The translations under genes were made by a program, and so were the position numbers. The notes below the pieces were generated by a model. The model did no database searches. It was not told where the DNA came from and was given only the letters and a program-made list of their open reading frames with translations. 64,000 bases of DNA, from positions 1-64,000 of the forward strand of contig JAPOZM010000055.1 in assembly GCA_026706075.1 (NCBI GenBank). Direction: 5' to 3'. Positions 15,501 to 23,073 of this stretch are shown here, piece after piece; the stretch's first letter is position 1, and every line of letters starts with the position of its first letter. Source of the DNA: Gemmatimonadaceae bacterium. Its GTDB lineage: Bacteria > Latescibacterota > UBA2968 > UBA8231.

Positions 15501-15937
15501 GAGGAAAGAGCCCTGAGCTTGATCTGCCGCATTCGTCGCAGGAATGGATCGAGGTCGGCGGCGAGGAGCTGCACGTCGCGGCAGAAGGCGTGATCGGCCT
15601 CGTGGTCGGCCACGTACACGCGGACGCCGGCGGTGATCGCATGGCGTCCAAGGCCCGGCGGGACGTCGTTGAGAACGACGAGGTCGACGTCGTTCCTTGC
15701 GAGAGCGTGGATCAACTCGGCGGTGAGCCGCACCCGCTCGTCGGCCCGCTGCTCCCGCGAGGGGAAGCAGGCGCGGTCCAGGAGCACGGCCACGTCGACG
15801 TCGCTCTGCGCATGCTCCTCCCCCCGGGCGGCGCTTCCGTAGAGATAGACCGCCGCCACTCCGGGCGGGCGCTCCCGGTGGAAGAACTCATCCAGGGCTT
15901 TCTCGGCCGGTCTCTCACTTGTGTGCTCGGGGCGCAT
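15497..15937 (-). CDS. mntA: MntA-family nucleotidyltransferase (antitoxin of MntA/HepT module)
   Basis: A 146-residue minimal nucleotidyltransferase. The GSX10DXD motif is complete: Gly34-Ser35, then Asp46 and Asp48 in SDVDVAVL, with a third acidic position in NDVDLVVL. MntA AMPylates the tyrosine of HepT to neutralise it. The start at 15937 was chosen because residues before it look unlike the family. An upstream ATG at 15973 would add 12 residues and overlap the divergent HAD start. Confidence 0.88.
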   Translation of the reverse strand: MRPEHTSERPAEKALDEFFHRERPPGVAAVYLYGSAARGEEHAQSDVDVAVLLDRACFPSREQRADERVRLTAELIHALARNDVDLVVLNDVPPGLGRHAITAGVRVYVADHEADHAFCRDVQLLAADLDPFLRRMRQIKLRALSS

Positions 15938-15971
15938 CACCTTGGGTCTCTCCGTATCTGGTGGAATATAC

Positions 15972-16673
15972 ATGAAGGCCGTCCTCTTCGACCTCTACGA
16001 AACCCTGGTCACCGAGAACCACCCGGAGTGGCATGTCCCGGCGCCGGCGCCGGGCCAGCGGCTCGGGATGCCGCAGGGGGAATTCAACCGCGAGTGGGCG
16101 GCCCGCTACGGGGCGCGCATGTCCGGCAGGCTGCCCCTCTACGGCGACGTGCTGAGGGACATCTGCCGTGCCTGCCGAATCGACCCGCCCGAGGAGGAGA
16201 TCGCCTCGATGCAGGCGGAGCGAGCGGCGGCCAAGGCGCGGCCCTTCGAGCGGCTGGACCCGGCGGTCGTCGAGACGCTGCGGGCCCTGAAGGCGGAGGG
16301 ATACCGTATCGGGCTGGTCTCGAACGCCTCCCGTGACGAGACCGCCGCCTGGGACTCCTCCGGGCTGTCGGCCCTGGTCGAGGAGCCGGTCTTCTCCTGT
16401 GCGGAAGGGTTGGTCAAGCCGAGTCCCGCCATCTATCGCGTGGCCTGTGACAGGTTGGGCGTCGACGCCGGTGCAGCCTTCTTCGTGGGTGACGGCGGCA
16501 GCGACGAGTTGCGCGGCGCGGACTCGGCGGGCCTGAAGGCGGTCTGGGCCACCTGGTTCATCGAGAGGTGGCCCTGGGACTGGGTGGGGAAGGCGGCCAG
16601 GACGTCGGACGCCTTTCCCCGTTGCCGAAGGGTCGAGGAGCTGCCGGCCCTGCTGGAGTCATTTCCCGCATGA
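15972..16673 (+). CDS. HAD-family hydrolase
   Basis: A 233-residue haloacid dehalogenase-like hydrolase. Motif I is FDLYETL (nucleophile Asp7). Motif II is in GLVSNAS, motif III is the Lys of LVKPSPAIY, and motif IV is FVGDGGSDELRGADSAG. The helical cap lies between about residues 20 and 95, typical of subclass I phosphatases. The start abuts the divergent mntA gene. The stop overlaps the next gene in ATGA, so it leads an operon with a Gfo/Idh oxidoreductase. Small-molecule phosphatase of unknown substrate. Confidence 0.85.
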   Translation: MKAVLFDLYETLVTENHPEWHVPAPAPGQRLGMPQGEFNREWAARYGARMSGRLPLYGDVLRDICRACRIDPPEEEIASMQAERAAAKARPFERLDPAVVETLRALKAEGYRIGLVSNASRDETAAWDSSGLSALVEEPVFSCAEGLVKPSPAIYRVACDRLGVDAGAAFFVGDGGSDELRGADSAGLKAVWATWFIERWPWDWVGKAARTSDAFPRCRRVEELPALLESFPA

Positions 16674-17734
16674 GCGAGAGAATGAAGATCGGCTTCATCG
16701 GCTGCGGCCGGGCCGCGCAGACCGTGCACCTGCCCTGGTTCGCCGCTTCCGATCAATGCGAGATCACCACCCTCGTGGACCGGCGCGTGGAGCTCGCATC
16801 CGAGCTCGCGTCCACCTACGGCATCGGCCAGGTCGCCGGCGATCACCGCGTCCTGTGCGACGATCCCGACATCGACGCGGTGGTCATGATCCTGCGCGAG
16901 CCCTTGCACGCGCCGGTGGGGATCGACCTGCTGCGGGCCGGCAAGCACGTCTTCACTGAGAAGCCTCTCTCGGACCGTCTGCCCGAGGCGCGCCGGCTCG
17001 TCGACGCCGCGACAGAGACCGGCCGCCTGTTGATGGTGGGCTACATGCGCCGCTACGACCCCGGCATCGAGAAGGCCCGCGAGCTGCTGGCCGAGGTGCG
17101 CGCTTCCGGGGAGCTGGGCCAGGTCGTGCAGGTCCGGCTCCACATCCACAAAGGCGGGGGGTTGCCCCATGACTTCGGCTCGAGCGAACCGGTCACCACC
17201 GCGGAGGAGAAGCCGCCCGTGCCCACCGGTCCCGACGACGGCCTTCCCGCCGAGGTCCACCAGCTGTCGTGGAGCACGAACTTCTTCGACACCCACCTGA
17301 GCGACATGCTGATCCACCTCCTCGATCCGGTGCGCGAGATCGTGTACGCCGACATGGAGACGGAGACCCGGAGCCGCATGTTCATCTACGACCACGGCAG
17401 CTACAAGAGCGTGCACACCGGCAGCGCCTCGGTGGTTGGCCCCCGCGACGAGAGCATGGTCGTCTACTTCGAGAGGGGCCGGCTGACGATCCGGCCCTCT
17501 CCCAACTTCCGCCGTGACGAGCACGCCCAGGTGGAGTTGGTGCGCGGCGGCGGTCCGTCGCCGGTGATCGAGCGGCCCCTGGTGGCCGGGCCCTGGTGTT
17601 TCCGCGCCCAGGCCGAGCACTTCCTGCGCTGCGTCCGCACCGGGGAGCGGCCCCGCTGCACCGGGGAGGACGCCATGGCCAACGCCGAGCTGCTGCACGC
17701 CATCCTGGGCAAGCTGGCCGGTCGGGGCCCGTGA
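16670..17734 (+). CDS. Gfo/Idh/MocA family oxidoreductase
   Basis: A 354-residue NAD(P)-dependent sugar-type oxidoreductase with GFIGCGRA near residues 8-15 and an intact EKP motif (97-99). The C-terminal alpha/beta domain carries an unusual segment rich in His and acidic residues (LPAEVHQLSWSTNFFDTHLS). It is coupled to the HAD gene by ATGA and to a short downstream frame by GTGA. The pairing with a HAD phosphatase suggests a phosphosugar-related pathway, but the substrate is not identifiable. Confidence 0.85.
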   Translation: MSERMKIGFIGCGRAAQTVHLPWFAASDQCEITTLVDRRVELASELASTYGIGQVAGDHRVLCDDPDIDAVVMILREPLHAPVGIDLLRAGKHVFTEKPLSDRLPEARRLVDAATETGRLLMVGYMRRYDPGIEKARELLAEVRASGELGQVVQVRLHIHKGGGLPHDFGSSEPVTTAEEKPPVPTGPDDGLPAEVHQLSWSTNFFDTHLSDMLIHLLDPVREIVYADMETETRSRMFIYDHGSYKSVHTGSASVVGPRDESMVVYFERGRLTIRPSPNFRRDEHAQVELVRGGGPSPVIERPLVAGPWCFRAQAEHFLRCVRTGERPRCTGEDAMANAELLHAILGKLAGRGP

Positions 17735-17850
17735 GGCGCGGCCTGAACGGGGCCGACCGAACCTTCTCCCGGGCCCTGGCGGCCGATCCCGACGACGAGC
17801 AGCCCTGGCGCCATCTGGCGCAGGTGCGGGAGCGGCTGCGAAGGCCGTAG
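17731..17850 (+). CDS. Possible small TPR-like protein or remnant
   Basis: A 39-codon frame beginning with GTG inside the stop of the preceding gene (GTGA) and ending 6 bp before the LRR gene. The product contains RALAADPDDEQPWRHLAQV, which looks like a single TPR helix pair. It fills the gap exactly in an otherwise coupled operon, but it could equally be a leftover of a deleted TPR gene. Weak support. Confidence 0.35.
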   Translation: MRRGLNGADRTFSRALAADPDDEQPWRHLAQVRERLRRP

Positions 17851-17856
17851 CACGAG

Positions 17857-19218
17857 ATGAACTCGCCATCTGCGATGAGAGCCACGGTAGCGGGAGGTCT
17901 CTGCCTCCTGGCCCTCTTCATCCAGAGTCCTGCCGGGACCGCGTGGGCGCAGACGGCCGACGGCATCTGCGGCCGCACGCCGCAGGTGCAAACGGCCATC
18001 CTCGAGCAGATCGACGGCGTCAGCGATTGTGCGGCGGTGACCGAGGAGCAGCTTGCGGCGATCCGCACGCTGGCGCTCCAGCACACGGGGAGTTCCAGCC
18101 TGCTGGGCAGGGATTTCGCTGGATTGACCTCGCTGAGAAGGCTCGATCTGTCCAACAATGCTCTCGTGACACTGCCGTCGGGTCTATTCCATGGTCTGAC
18201 GTCGCTGCAAGTGCTTGATCTGGGCGTCAACGGCCTTGCGTCGCTGTCTTCGGATGTGTTTCGGGGTCTGACGGCGTTGTATACGCTCGATCTGCGCCAC
18301 AACGCGCTTGAGACCTTGCCCAGGGACTCGCTTCAGGGTCTGGCGGCGCTCCATACGCTCACTCTGTCCGGCAACGCTCTCTCGTCGCTGCCCCCGGATG
18401 TGTTTCGGGGCCTCAGGGTGTACACGCTCAGTCTGTCGGACAATAGTCTCTCGATGTTGCCGTCGGGCATGTTCCGCGGTCTGACCGGGCTGCGAGCCCT
18501 CTGGTTAGACGACAACGATCTCGTATCGTTGCCTTCGGATCTGTTTCGCGGTCTGACCGCGCTTGGAAAACTCTCTCTGGGCAATACCGGTCTGACGGCC
18601 TTGCCCGCCGACATGTTCGCCGATCTGACCTCCCTGAGGAGGCTGTATCTGTCCGGCAACGCTCTCGAGAAACTGCCAGGTGATGTGTTTCGCGGTCTGA
18701 CCGCCCTGGAAGCGCTCTACCTGGCCCACAACGACCTCGCATCGTTGCCTTCCGATCTGTTTCGTGACCTGACAGCCCTGCGTACGCTCGATCTTAGCTC
18801 CAACGACCTCGAAGTACTGCCGGAGGATCTGTTTCACGGGTTGACCGCGCTGGAATCGCTCCATCTGCATTTCAACCCGGGCTATCCGCTGTTCGAGCCC
18901 ACGACCACGACGATAGCCGAACCGCGATCAGCGGTGCCGGCAACCAGCGGCCTGGATCCGAGTTTCCCCAATCCCTTCAACAGCGCCACCCGGATCCCCT
19001 ACCGTCTGGCCGCGTCCGGTCCGGTGCGGCTGACGATCCACGCGGTCTCGGGTCAGCCCGTGCGCACGCTGGTGGACGGCGTCCAGGCTTCGGGTCGATA
19101 CCAGGTTTCCTGGGATGGCCGGGACCGGGAGGGAGTGGCGGTGGCGGCCGGCGTCTACCTGGCGCGTCTGAACCATCCGGGCAGCAGGCAGGTTCGCCCC
19201 CTGCTCCTCGTCAAGTGA
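17857..19218 (+). CDS. Exported leucine-rich repeat protein with PNPFN/FlgD-like C-terminal domain
   Basis: A 453-residue protein. A signal peptide spans about residues 1-33 (VAGGLCLLALFIQ ... GTAWA|Q), followed by a cap region with two Cys (GICGRTPQVQ, DGVSDCAAV). Eleven 24-residue leucine-rich repeats of the type LxxLxLSxNxLxxLPxxxFxGL cover about residues 84-345. One repeat (around GLRVYTLSLSDNSL) is one residue short. The C-terminus starts SFPNPFNSATRIPYRL and ends RPLLLVK, the same sorting-like domain as the WD40 protein. Probably a surface adhesion or recognition protein. It is followed by a GNAT gene with a GTGA overlap. Confidence 0.9.
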   Translation: MNSPSAMRATVAGGLCLLALFIQSPAGTAWAQTADGICGRTPQVQTAILEQIDGVSDCAAVTEEQLAAIRTLALQHTGSSSLLGRDFAGLTSLRRLDLSNNALVTLPSGLFHGLTSLQVLDLGVNGLASLSSDVFRGLTALYTLDLRHNALETLPRDSLQGLAALHTLTLSGNALSSLPPDVFRGLRVYTLSLSDNSLSMLPSGMFRGLTGLRALWLDDNDLVSLPSDLFRGLTALGKLSLGNTGLTALPADMFADLTSLRRLYLSGNALEKLPGDVFRGLTALEALYLAHNDLASLPSDLFRDLTALRTLDLSSNDLEVLPEDLFHGLTALESLHLHFNPGYPLFEPTTTTIAEPRSAVPATSGLDPSFPNPFNSATRIPYRLAASGPVRLTIHAVSGQPVRTLVDGVQASGRYQVSWDGRDREGVAVAAGVYLARLNHPGSRQVRPLLLVK

Positions 19219-19667
19219 AGCCGCTCGGTTCGGTCAGCCTGCGCGAGGTCACGGCGGAAACCCTCATGTCCATTCTGGAGCTTCGGGTAACGAGGGAGCA
19301 GAGGCGGTTCGTCGCTTCGAATGCGGTCTCCATCGCCCAGGCCCACTTCTCGCCCGAGGCATGGTTTCGCGCCATCTATGCGGGGGTGACGCCTGTTGGA
19401 TTCCTGATGATGTCCGTCCAGCCGGAGGAAGGGGAGTATTACCTGTGGCGCTTCATGATCGATGCCCGGCACCAGGGGAAGGGCTACGGACGCCGGGCCA
19501 TCGAGCTGCTGATCGAGCAGGTGAAGGGACAGCCGAAGGCGAAGGAGCTCACCCTCAGCCATGTGCCGGGCGATGGAAGTCCGGAGGGCTTCTACCGCAA
19601 GCTGGGCTTCGAGCACACGGGTGAGGAGGACGGCGGGGAACTGGTGATGAAGCTGACCCTTGCGTGA
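19215..19667 (+). CDS. GNAT-family N-acetyltransferase
   Basis: A 150-residue acetyltransferase. The acetyl-CoA pyrophosphate-binding loop is in DARHQGKGYGRRAIELL (Q-x-x-G-x-G/A pattern), and FYRKLGFEHTGEE is the usual GNAT C-terminal signature. It resembles spermidine/diamine acetyltransferases in length and layout, but that is a weak inference. The GTG start at 19215 overlaps the LRR stop (GTGA), so the two are coupled although their products work in different compartments. Confidence 0.85.
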   Translation: MKPLGSVSLREVTAETLMSILELRVTREQRRFVASNAVSIAQAHFSPEAWFRAIYAGVTPVGFLMMSVQPEEGEYYLWRFMIDARHQGKGYGRRAIELLIEQVKGQPKAKELTLSHVPGDGSPEGFYRKLGFEHTGEEDGGELVMKLTLA

Positions 19668-19795
19668 AAGGACGGCCTGGTGGGCGGTGCCGGCGGACCC
19701 GGCAGCCACGGGGGCCTTTTGCCGCGCAGCTGGCGGCGGCGATGGTCGAAGCGACGGCCCTTGAAGCACGGACCAACTCGGGCTGTATTCCGATA

Positions 19796-19806
19796 TGGTC
19801 TGACCA
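19796..19806. promoter_or_regulatory. GntR/FadR-type operator upstream of the glycosidase-like gene
   Basis: TGGTCTGACCA is a perfect palindrome of the TGGTNNNACCA class bound by FadR-subfamily GntR regulators. It lies about 112 bp upstream of the ATG at 19918, in a 250-bp space otherwise without an evident gene. No GntR gene is in this window. Confidence 0.5.
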
Positions 19807-19917
19807 ATCAGGAGTAGAACCCCGTGCCCTACATCCGGCCGCTCCTCAGGCACCTTGGTGGAGCCCTTCATCCGCCGGCGCTCGCGCCAGGTCATCACCC
19901 ACGAACAGGAGAGCTGC

Positions 19918-21426
19918 ATGAGACAGCGCAGGACGATCTACCACAACGACGCGCGGCACTCGTATCTCTGGTACTTCGAGCCGCCCATGCGGCTCGAGGA
20001 CGCCTGGATCCCCATCGACGAGGTGGCGGGGACGGCGGTCGACACCTTCAGCTACTGTGTCGAGCGCGGCGACGGCGCCTACTATCCCACGAAGGTGGGG
20101 AAGCTGTTCTCCGTCGAGGACGGCCGGCCGCGGTCGAAGCAAAACTACGAGTGGAGGGCCGCCGCGTGCATGCTCAGCCTCATGGAGCGGGGTCTCGACC
20201 CCCTGCGGGTGCTCGTCGACCGCGCCCACGAGCACGGCATGGACTTCCTTGCCGACGTGCGGCTGCAGCGGCTCGGCGGCGTGTACCCGGAGCTGGAGAT
20301 CGAGAACGGCGGCCCCGGCTGGGCCGACCGGCGCGTCCAGGACCTCAAGCTGGAGGTACTCCGTGAGCTCGCCACCGGGTATCCCATCGAAGGTGTGGAG
20401 CTGGACTTCACCGCCGCCTTCAGCGAGAGCGGGTACTTCTACTTCCAGGACGGGGGGACACCCGAAAACACGGCCACCATGACCGAGTGGGTCCGGCGCT
20501 CGGCCGAGATGGTGCGCTCACGGCCGGGGGAGCCGGGCCTGGTGGGGGCGCGGATCTTCCCCACCGAGAAGGGCAACCTCGAGCAGGGCCTCGACGTGAG
20601 GACGTGGCTCGCCGAGGGGCTCCTCGACTTCGTCGTGCCCGTGGCCTACATCTACACCGTCCTCGACCCGGACATGCCCTTCGACTGGGTGGTCGAGCCG
20701 GCCCACGACGCGGACGCCTCGGTCTACGGGTTCCTGCAGCACTACAAGCAGGACAGCGTCGTCGGCGCCAGCGGCCGGCGGTACGCCAACCTGGAGCAGT
20801 TCCGCGCCGCCGCGGCCAACTACTGGGAGAAGGGCGTCGACGGCCTCTACACCTGGGCGCTGGAATGGCCTCTCGGCGACGCCGAGCGCAACCTCCTCAC
20901 CATGATGGGGTCTCCGGAGCTGGTCCGCGGCCAGGACAAGCACTACGTGGTGGCCCGTGAGTACGACGGCGCGGCGCGGGTCGACTATCACCATCACATA
21001 CCCCACGAGCTGGCCCCGCCCCTTCCGACCGCGGCCCACGCGATCCCCTTCACCATCGCCGACGACATCGCCGCGGCCGACAGCCGCGTCAGCGCGACGA
21101 AGCTGCGGCTCTACCTGACCAACGTCGTCTCCGCGGACCGGTTCACGGTGTCGCTGAACGGGCAGTCCCTGGAGGGCGAGACCTGCCGCCGCGTCTGGAA
21201 GGAGAAGGGAAGCGACGACGCCTTCCCCCACACCAACCCGCGGAACCACTGGCTGGAGTTCGACCTCGTCGGCATGGTGCCGCGCAAGGGGGGGAACGTC
21301 CTGGAGGTCTCCCTGGAGAGCCGGCCGGAGGGCCTGACGGGGAGCGTCACCATCCAGGAGGTCGAGGTGGAGGTGCGCTACAACCCGTATCCGGCGGGGC
21401 TGGCGGCTACGGCAGCTCCCCGATGA
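19918..21426 (+). CDS. Glycoside hydrolase-like TIM-barrel protein of unknown family
   Basis: A 502-residue protein. Residues 1-330 look like an (alpha/beta)8 barrel related to the GHL10-type 'family 10-like' glycosyl hydrolases. Strand-end segments are FLADVRLQRL, GVELDFTAAF (candidate acidic residue), GARIFPTEKG and DFVVPVAYIYT. Residues about 390-500 form a beta-sandwich (LRLYLTNVV, FTVSLNGQSL, VEVEVRY) that may bind carbohydrate. The ATG at 19918 has an AGGAGAG leader; there is no signal peptide, so it appears cytoplasmic. The last 20 bp overlap the convergent isomerase-like gene. Function inferred only from fold resemblance. Confidence 0.65.
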   Translation: MRQRRTIYHNDARHSYLWYFEPPMRLEDAWIPIDEVAGTAVDTFSYCVERGDGAYYPTKVGKLFSVEDGRPRSKQNYEWRAAACMLSLMERGLDPLRVLVDRAHEHGMDFLADVRLQRLGGVYPELEIENGGPGWADRRVQDLKLEVLRELATGYPIEGVELDFTAAFSESGYFYFQDGGTPENTATMTEWVRRSAEMVRSRPGEPGLVGARIFPTEKGNLEQGLDVRTWLAEGLLDFVVPVAYIYTVLDPDMPFDWVVEPAHDADASVYGFLQHYKQDSVVGASGRRYANLEQFRAAAANYWEKGVDGLYTWALEWPLGDAERNLLTMMGSPELVRGQDKHYVVAREYDGAARVDYHHHIPHELAPPLPTAAHAIPFTIADDIAAADSRVSATKLRLYLTNVVSADRFTVSLNGQSLEGETCRRVWKEKGSDDAFPHTNPRNHWLEFDLVGMVPRKGGNVLEVSLESRPEGLTGSVTIQEVEVEVRYNPYPAGLAATAAPR

Positions 21427-22330
21427 GCCTGCGGATGTTGGCGTAGTTCGTCTCCATCGCCTCGACGGGGGAGCCGCTGGGGGGCAGGAAGTGGGTGGCG
21501 ATGGAGAGGATCACGTCGCAGCGGTTGTCGCGCAGGTTGCGCAGGATCGTGGGGTAGTCGACGTCCCCCTCGCCGATGGGGGTGTACTCGAACTCGAGCT
21601 TCGAGCCGTCGATGGTGCGCAGGTCCTTGGCGTGCACCCCGTGGAGGTAGGGGCGCAGGTTCTCGAATCCGGCGGTGGCGTTGTCGACCTCGCCGCAGTT
21701 GTAGCTGTCGGCCGGGCACCACAGGGCCTTGAACCGGCGCGAGCCCACGGCCTCGACGATGCGGCGGAAGTTGCGGCTGGTGTTGCCGTAGTTCCACTGC
21801 ATCATGAGGAAGGCGAGGTCTACCTCGTGTTTCTCGGCGAGGTCGGCGAACATGGAGAAGGCCTCCACCAGCTTGACCATGTCGCCGTCGGAGATGATGC
21901 CGCCGCGGGTGGCCCAGCGCATCGGCCAGGTCGGCTTGCCGCCGGTGTACTCGGCGGGCCAGGCGAAGCTGCTGCACGAGACCGCCCCGATCCCCAGGCG
22001 GGCCGAGACCTCCATCGACCGTTCCAGCCTGGAGAGATGCTCCCGGAAGTCGGCGTGCTCCAGCATGCGGCCAGGCGCCAGCTCGGCCAGATGCACGGTC
22101 TTGAACAACCCGCCGCCCTCGATGAGGAAGAACTCCAGGCCGTGGGCGGCGACCTGCGCCGCGGCCACGTCGATCTCGGCGTCGGAGAGCTGGTAGAGGC
22201 TGCGGCCCTCGGAGTGGGCGCCGCACCAGACGTAGCGGGCCCCGAGGTCCCGCGCCGTGGCCAGCGATTGCTCCCAGGGCTGGCGCAGCTCCCCGAGGTA
22301 CATCCCCATCTTGAACTCGTAGTCGCTCAT
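21407..22330 (-). CDS. Sugar phosphate isomerase/epimerase-like TIM-barrel protein
   Basis: A 307-residue xylose isomerase-like barrel protein. Candidate metal-site strands are AFLMMQWNYG, WCPADSYNCG and LHGVHAKDL, with the family C-terminal signature YTPIGEGDVDYPTILRNL. The ATG at 22330 has an AGGAG site. Two matching operator half-palindromes lie just upstream, so expression is likely controlled by a local repressor-type regulator. Its 3' end overlaps the convergent glycosidase-like gene by 20 bp. Substrate unknown. Confidence 0.8.
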   Translation of the reverse strand: MSDYEFKMGMYLGELRQPWEQSLATARDLGARYVWCGAHSEGRSLYQLSDAEIDVAAAQVAAHGLEFFLIEGGGLFKTVHLAELAPGRMLEHADFREHLSRLERSMEVSARLGIGAVSCSSFAWPAEYTGGKPTWPMRWATRGGIISDGDMVKLVEAFSMFADLAEKHEVDLAFLMMQWNYGNTSRNFRRIVEAVGSRRFKALWCPADSYNCGEVDNATAGFENLRPYLHGVHAKDLRTIDGSKLEFEYTPIGEGDVDYPTILRNLRDNRCDVILSIATHFLPPSGSPVEAMETNYANIRRLIGELP

Positions 22331-22362
22331 GATCTCCTGTCTCCGCGAGGCGGGCCGAACCG

Positions 22363-22406
22363 ATTACTCAACATACTGAGTAATTTCACTCGGCATACTG
22401 AGTAAT
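22363..22406. promoter_or_regulatory. Twin operator upstream of the isomerase-like gene
   Basis: A perfect inverted repeat ATTACTCA-N6-TGAGTAAT occupies 22363-22384. The sequence CATACTGAGTAAT (22372-22384) recurs exactly at 22394-22406, 22 bp or about two helix turns away, with a degenerate left half. The island is A/T-rich in very GC-rich surroundings. The layout suits cooperative binding of a dimeric repressor (LacI or GntR type). Confidence 0.65.
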
Positions 22407-22834
22407 CTGCGCGGGATCCGGTCAGCGCGGGAGAAGCCGCGAGCGGAAACCCGCGGTGGAGCGGTTGGGCGCCCCCGCCGCGGGCGTGTCCGCGGCGAGG
22501 GAATCCCCTGCCCGCGCACCCGGGAGCCCCCTTTGGGCTGGGGCCGCAACCGGGCGAAATCCCGCGCCTGCCCTTACTATAGATGCCGCCGCGGCCCCGG
22601 GCCGGCATCCCCGCCGGCCTTGCGGCTTCCCCTCAGGCCGCGGCTGCCGGCCGGCGCTCCTCCTCCCCTGGGAACGCCGGGATCATCTCGCCCGTTACGA
22701 CAACTGCTGTTCCTGCCCCTGTGGGCCTGGCGGCTTTCGGCCGCTTCCGAGGGCGCCGGGATCCTTTCGCCGAAGGACGCTGCTCTGGCCTCGCAGGAGA
22801 ACCGCCCCGCCCGTCCGCACCCGCGCACGCGGCC
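22407..22834. other. Non-coding or decayed region before the ABC transporter operon
   Basis: About 430 bp of very GC-rich sequence with no supportable gene. It is open in several frames by composition alone. The stretch around 22680-22770 translates in the transporter frame to a third, more diverged signal-peptide-like unit ([17 protein letters not shown]). A promoter for the operon was not identified. Confidence 0.5.
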
Positions 22835-23073
22835 CCTCCCGCCGGAGATCCGGCTCGCCTCGGTGCGCTCGGTCCCGCCCTCCTCGGCGCTGGCCGCTGC
22901 CCGGCTGCCGCTGATATCCGGGCTCGCCCGCCGCACCCGCCGGCGCGGGCTCCTCCCGCCCCTGATCCGTCTCGCCTCAGTGCGCACGACCTGCCCAACC
23001 GCAGCGCTGACCGCCGCCCTGCTGACTCTCGCCCACGGACCTGCCGCAGCGGCCGAGGGCGAGACCCCCGAGC
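22835..23073 (+). repeat. 117-bp tandem duplication spanning the signal-peptide start of the substrate-binding protein
   Basis: Sequence from 22835 is repeated from 22952. The first 34 bp differ at about five positions (CCTCCCGCC, ATCCG, CTCGCCTC and GTGCGC are shared), with about two-thirds identity over the next 44 bp. Each copy has a GTG at the same place (22863 and 22980) followed by a basic-hydrophobic stretch. The duplicated unit therefore carries a start codon plus signal-peptide core. Confidence 0.65.

Noticed and set aside
15938-15973. Longer MntA starting at 15973
   Set aside because: It adds residues not seen in the family and collides with the divergent HAD start; kept only as an alternative.
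17857-19218. Regular 72-bp repeats resembling a repeat array
   Set aside because: They encode the 24-residue leucine-rich repeats and are not CRISPR or satellite DNA.
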